A stretch of DNA of 6,608 nucleotides, taken from positions 1-6,608 of the forward strand of contig DNMB01000209.1 of the NCBI GenBank assembly GCA_003489485.1, in the 5' to 3' direction. Each line of letters starts with the position of its first letter. Within the stretch, counting starts at the first letter, position 1. Positions 5,856-6,608 of the stretch are shown piece by piece. The notes below the pieces were generated by a model, which saw nothing but the letters and a program-made list of their open reading frames with translations, was not told where the DNA came from and did not search any database. This stretch comes from Chitinophagaceae bacterium. Its GTDB lineage: Bacteria > Bacteroidota > Bacteroidia > Chitinophagales > Chitinophagaceae. The position numbers and the translations under genes are program-made.

Positions 5856-6551
5856 TTAACGAAACAACGAAGCAGGTAATCCCTTGTTAAGGGTATAGCG
5901 TTGGTACTGGATGGTAACTTTTCCCTTTTGCGGTAAACCAGTCGCTTTCTTGGTACCATTATCGTAATCGAGCGTAGTTCCCTTTGGAAGCTTATAGTCT
6001 CGCGTATTAAATTCCATATCGACTACAGAAGGAAGACCGCACCAACTGTACGCACCGTACTTCATACGAATGGAGTAGGTTCCATTCTCTTTGGTACTGA
6101 CCACAGAGCGTCTAACGAGCAGCTGATCGGGATCGATATAGAGGGTAGCCCGCGTTATGGATTCTTCTTCGGAGAGCGGAAAGATCTTGACCACTTTGCA
6201 AACCACTCCATCCACTACTTCATTGCCTGCGAGCACCGCCTCAAAATTGGTGAGCCCAAGTACATTGTTCATATTGATGTGAACGGTGCCCTTGGGAATA
6301 AAAGAGATCCCCTTCTCATTTTTGACCAGTAACTGATCGGGCTTTCGGTAATACACCATCACTTGCGATACGGGCGCCTTAATAAAGATCACATTGGTCA
6401 CCAATCGGGCACTGGCCGAGTAATCGCTTACCAGATCGTACTTCTTTTTTACACTCCCCAACAAGGCAACTGCCTCCGGATCGCTGGCAAGGGCTGTGAT
6501 CGGCTGTATCAGCAACAATCCCAAAAAAATAATTACTTGTTTCATAGTCAT
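5856..6551 (-). CDS. LolA-like periplasmic protein (outer-membrane lipoprotein carrier family)
   Basis: A 231-residue exported protein. Residues 1-22 form a signal peptide (basic start, hydrophobic IIFLGLLLI core, ALA at 20-22), with likely cleavage before SDPEAVALL. The mature part begins with a helix (DPEAVALLGSVKKKYDLVSDY) and continues as alternating beta strands, including VYYRKPDQLLVKNEKGISF, ATLYIDPDQLLVRR and YKLPKGTTLDYDNG. This is the pattern of Bacteroidota proteins annotated as LolA-like or outer-membrane lipoprotein-sorting proteins, whose half-barrel fold carries acylated lipoproteins across the periplasm. Whether this copy is the dedicated LolA is unclear, since the phylum often has several paralogues. 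Two cysteines (C118, C171) could form a disulfide. ATG at 6551 gives MTMKQ; the ATG at 6545 (MKQVII) is an equally good start. It converges on pdxA with an 8-bp gap and no obvious terminator. Confidence 0.85.
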   Translation of the reverse strand: MTMKQVIIFLGLLLIQPITALASDPEAVALLGSVKKKYDLVSDYSASARLVTNVIFIKAPVSQVMVYYRKPDQLLVKNEKGISFIPKGTVHINMNNVLGLTNFEAVLAGNEVVDGVVCKVVKIFPLSEEESITRATLYIDPDQLLVRRSVVSTKENGTYSIRMKYGAYSWCGLPSVVDMEFNTRDYKLPKGTTLDYDNGTKKATGLPQKGKVTIQYQRYTLNKGLPASLFR

Positions 6552-6569
6552 AGACGATATGTCGTCAAC

Positions 6570-6598
6570 TTAAAATATCTTTTTTTCGATAGACCAAA
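6570..6598 (-). promoter_or_regulatory. Weak candidate promoter for the LolA-like gene
   Basis: On the minus strand a TTTG (6598-6595) lies 17 bp before TATTTTAA (6577-6570), which matches the Bacteroidota -7 consensus TAnnTTTG at all but its last two bases. A transcript would start near 6563-6565, about 12-14 nt before the first ATG. The seven-A run between the two elements (6587-6580 region) is AT-rich, as is common for promoters. The window ends 10 bp further, so an upstream co-transcribed gene cannot be excluded. Confidence 0.25.
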
Positions 6599-6608
6599 AT
6601 GGCGGTGA

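Noticed and set aside
5845..5875. A bidirectional terminator between pdxA and the LolA-like gene
   Set aside because: Only 4-bp pairings such as CGTT/AACG can be drawn, with no adjoining T-tract on either strand.
6570..6608. A short minus-strand reading frame ending in a TAA at 6572-6570 (last residues WSIEKKIF), as the tail of an upstream gene
   Set aside because: Only 12 codons are inside the window and the peptide matches no family tail I know; an open frame this short is expected by chance.
6599..6608. An ATG on the plus strand at 6599-6601 as the start of a rightward gene
   Set aside because: Only three codons are visible, with no ribosome binding site, so it cannot be told from chance.
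1..6608. A hidden defence island, mobile element or novel system
   Set aside because: All strands are accounted for by core genes with intact catalytic motifs, base composition looks even, and no direct repeats, integrase, transposase or unexplained large gap is present.

Overview
This window reads as an ordinary chromosomal housekeeping segment of a member of the Bacteroidota, most likely from the Chitinophagales/Chitinophagaceae. The placement is inference. It rests on the style of the proteins: a RuvC with a basic linker and a terminal WADFIQKNPQRI-type tail, a long PdxA with GDLNGIGIE, a LolA-like periplasmic protein typical of the phylum, and a DUF3108 protein paired with a YbhN-type flippase. 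Two near-consensus or exact TAnnTTTG promoter elements, and the near absence of strong Shine-Dalgarno sequences, agree with this. I see no mobile element, CRISPR array, tRNA, rRNA or sign of recent transfer. Genes are tightly packed and no gap exceeds about 105 bases.

Layout. Positions 1-1326 (minus strand) hold an envelope-type pair: a polytopic membrane protein of the lysylphosphatidylglycerol synthase TM / YbhN family, overlapping by 14 nt a secreted DUF3108 protein that runs off the left edge. Divergent from it is ruvC (1352-1963, plus), the Holliday junction resolvase. Converging on ruvC is a minus-strand block: rsmA (16S rRNA dimethyladenosine transferase), a D-2-hydroxyacid dehydrogenase, then a hairpin-plus-U-tract, then greA (transcript cleavage factor) and a HIT-family nucleotide hydrolase. 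pdxA (4765-5847, plus) diverges from rsmA across a 62-bp gap. A LolA-like periplasmic protein (minus) converges on the pdxA end and its upstream region reaches the right edge.

How they fit together. The genes belong to separate core functions: recombination repair (ruvC), transcription elongation (greA), ribosome maturation (rsmA), vitamin B6 synthesis (pdxA) and envelope biology (flippase, DUF3108, LolA-like). The pdxA-rsmA neighbourhood is also found in enterobacteria, but there the two genes are co-directional, whereas here they are divergent. The dehydrogenase behind rsmA belongs to the superfamily that includes PdxB, which acts upstream of PdxA, so a metabolic link is possible but not shown.

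Most worth a second look is the greA leader. An intrinsic-terminator-like hairpin sits only 20 nt before the greA start codon, and the best promoter-like element lies upstream of it, so a greA transcript would have to pass through the hairpin. Also notable are two neighbouring genes (ruvC and the dehydrogenase) with no usable ATG start, the dehydrogenase lying in the same frame as rsmA with only one stop codon between them, and two perfect inverted repeats. I did not find a clearly novel multi-gene system here.
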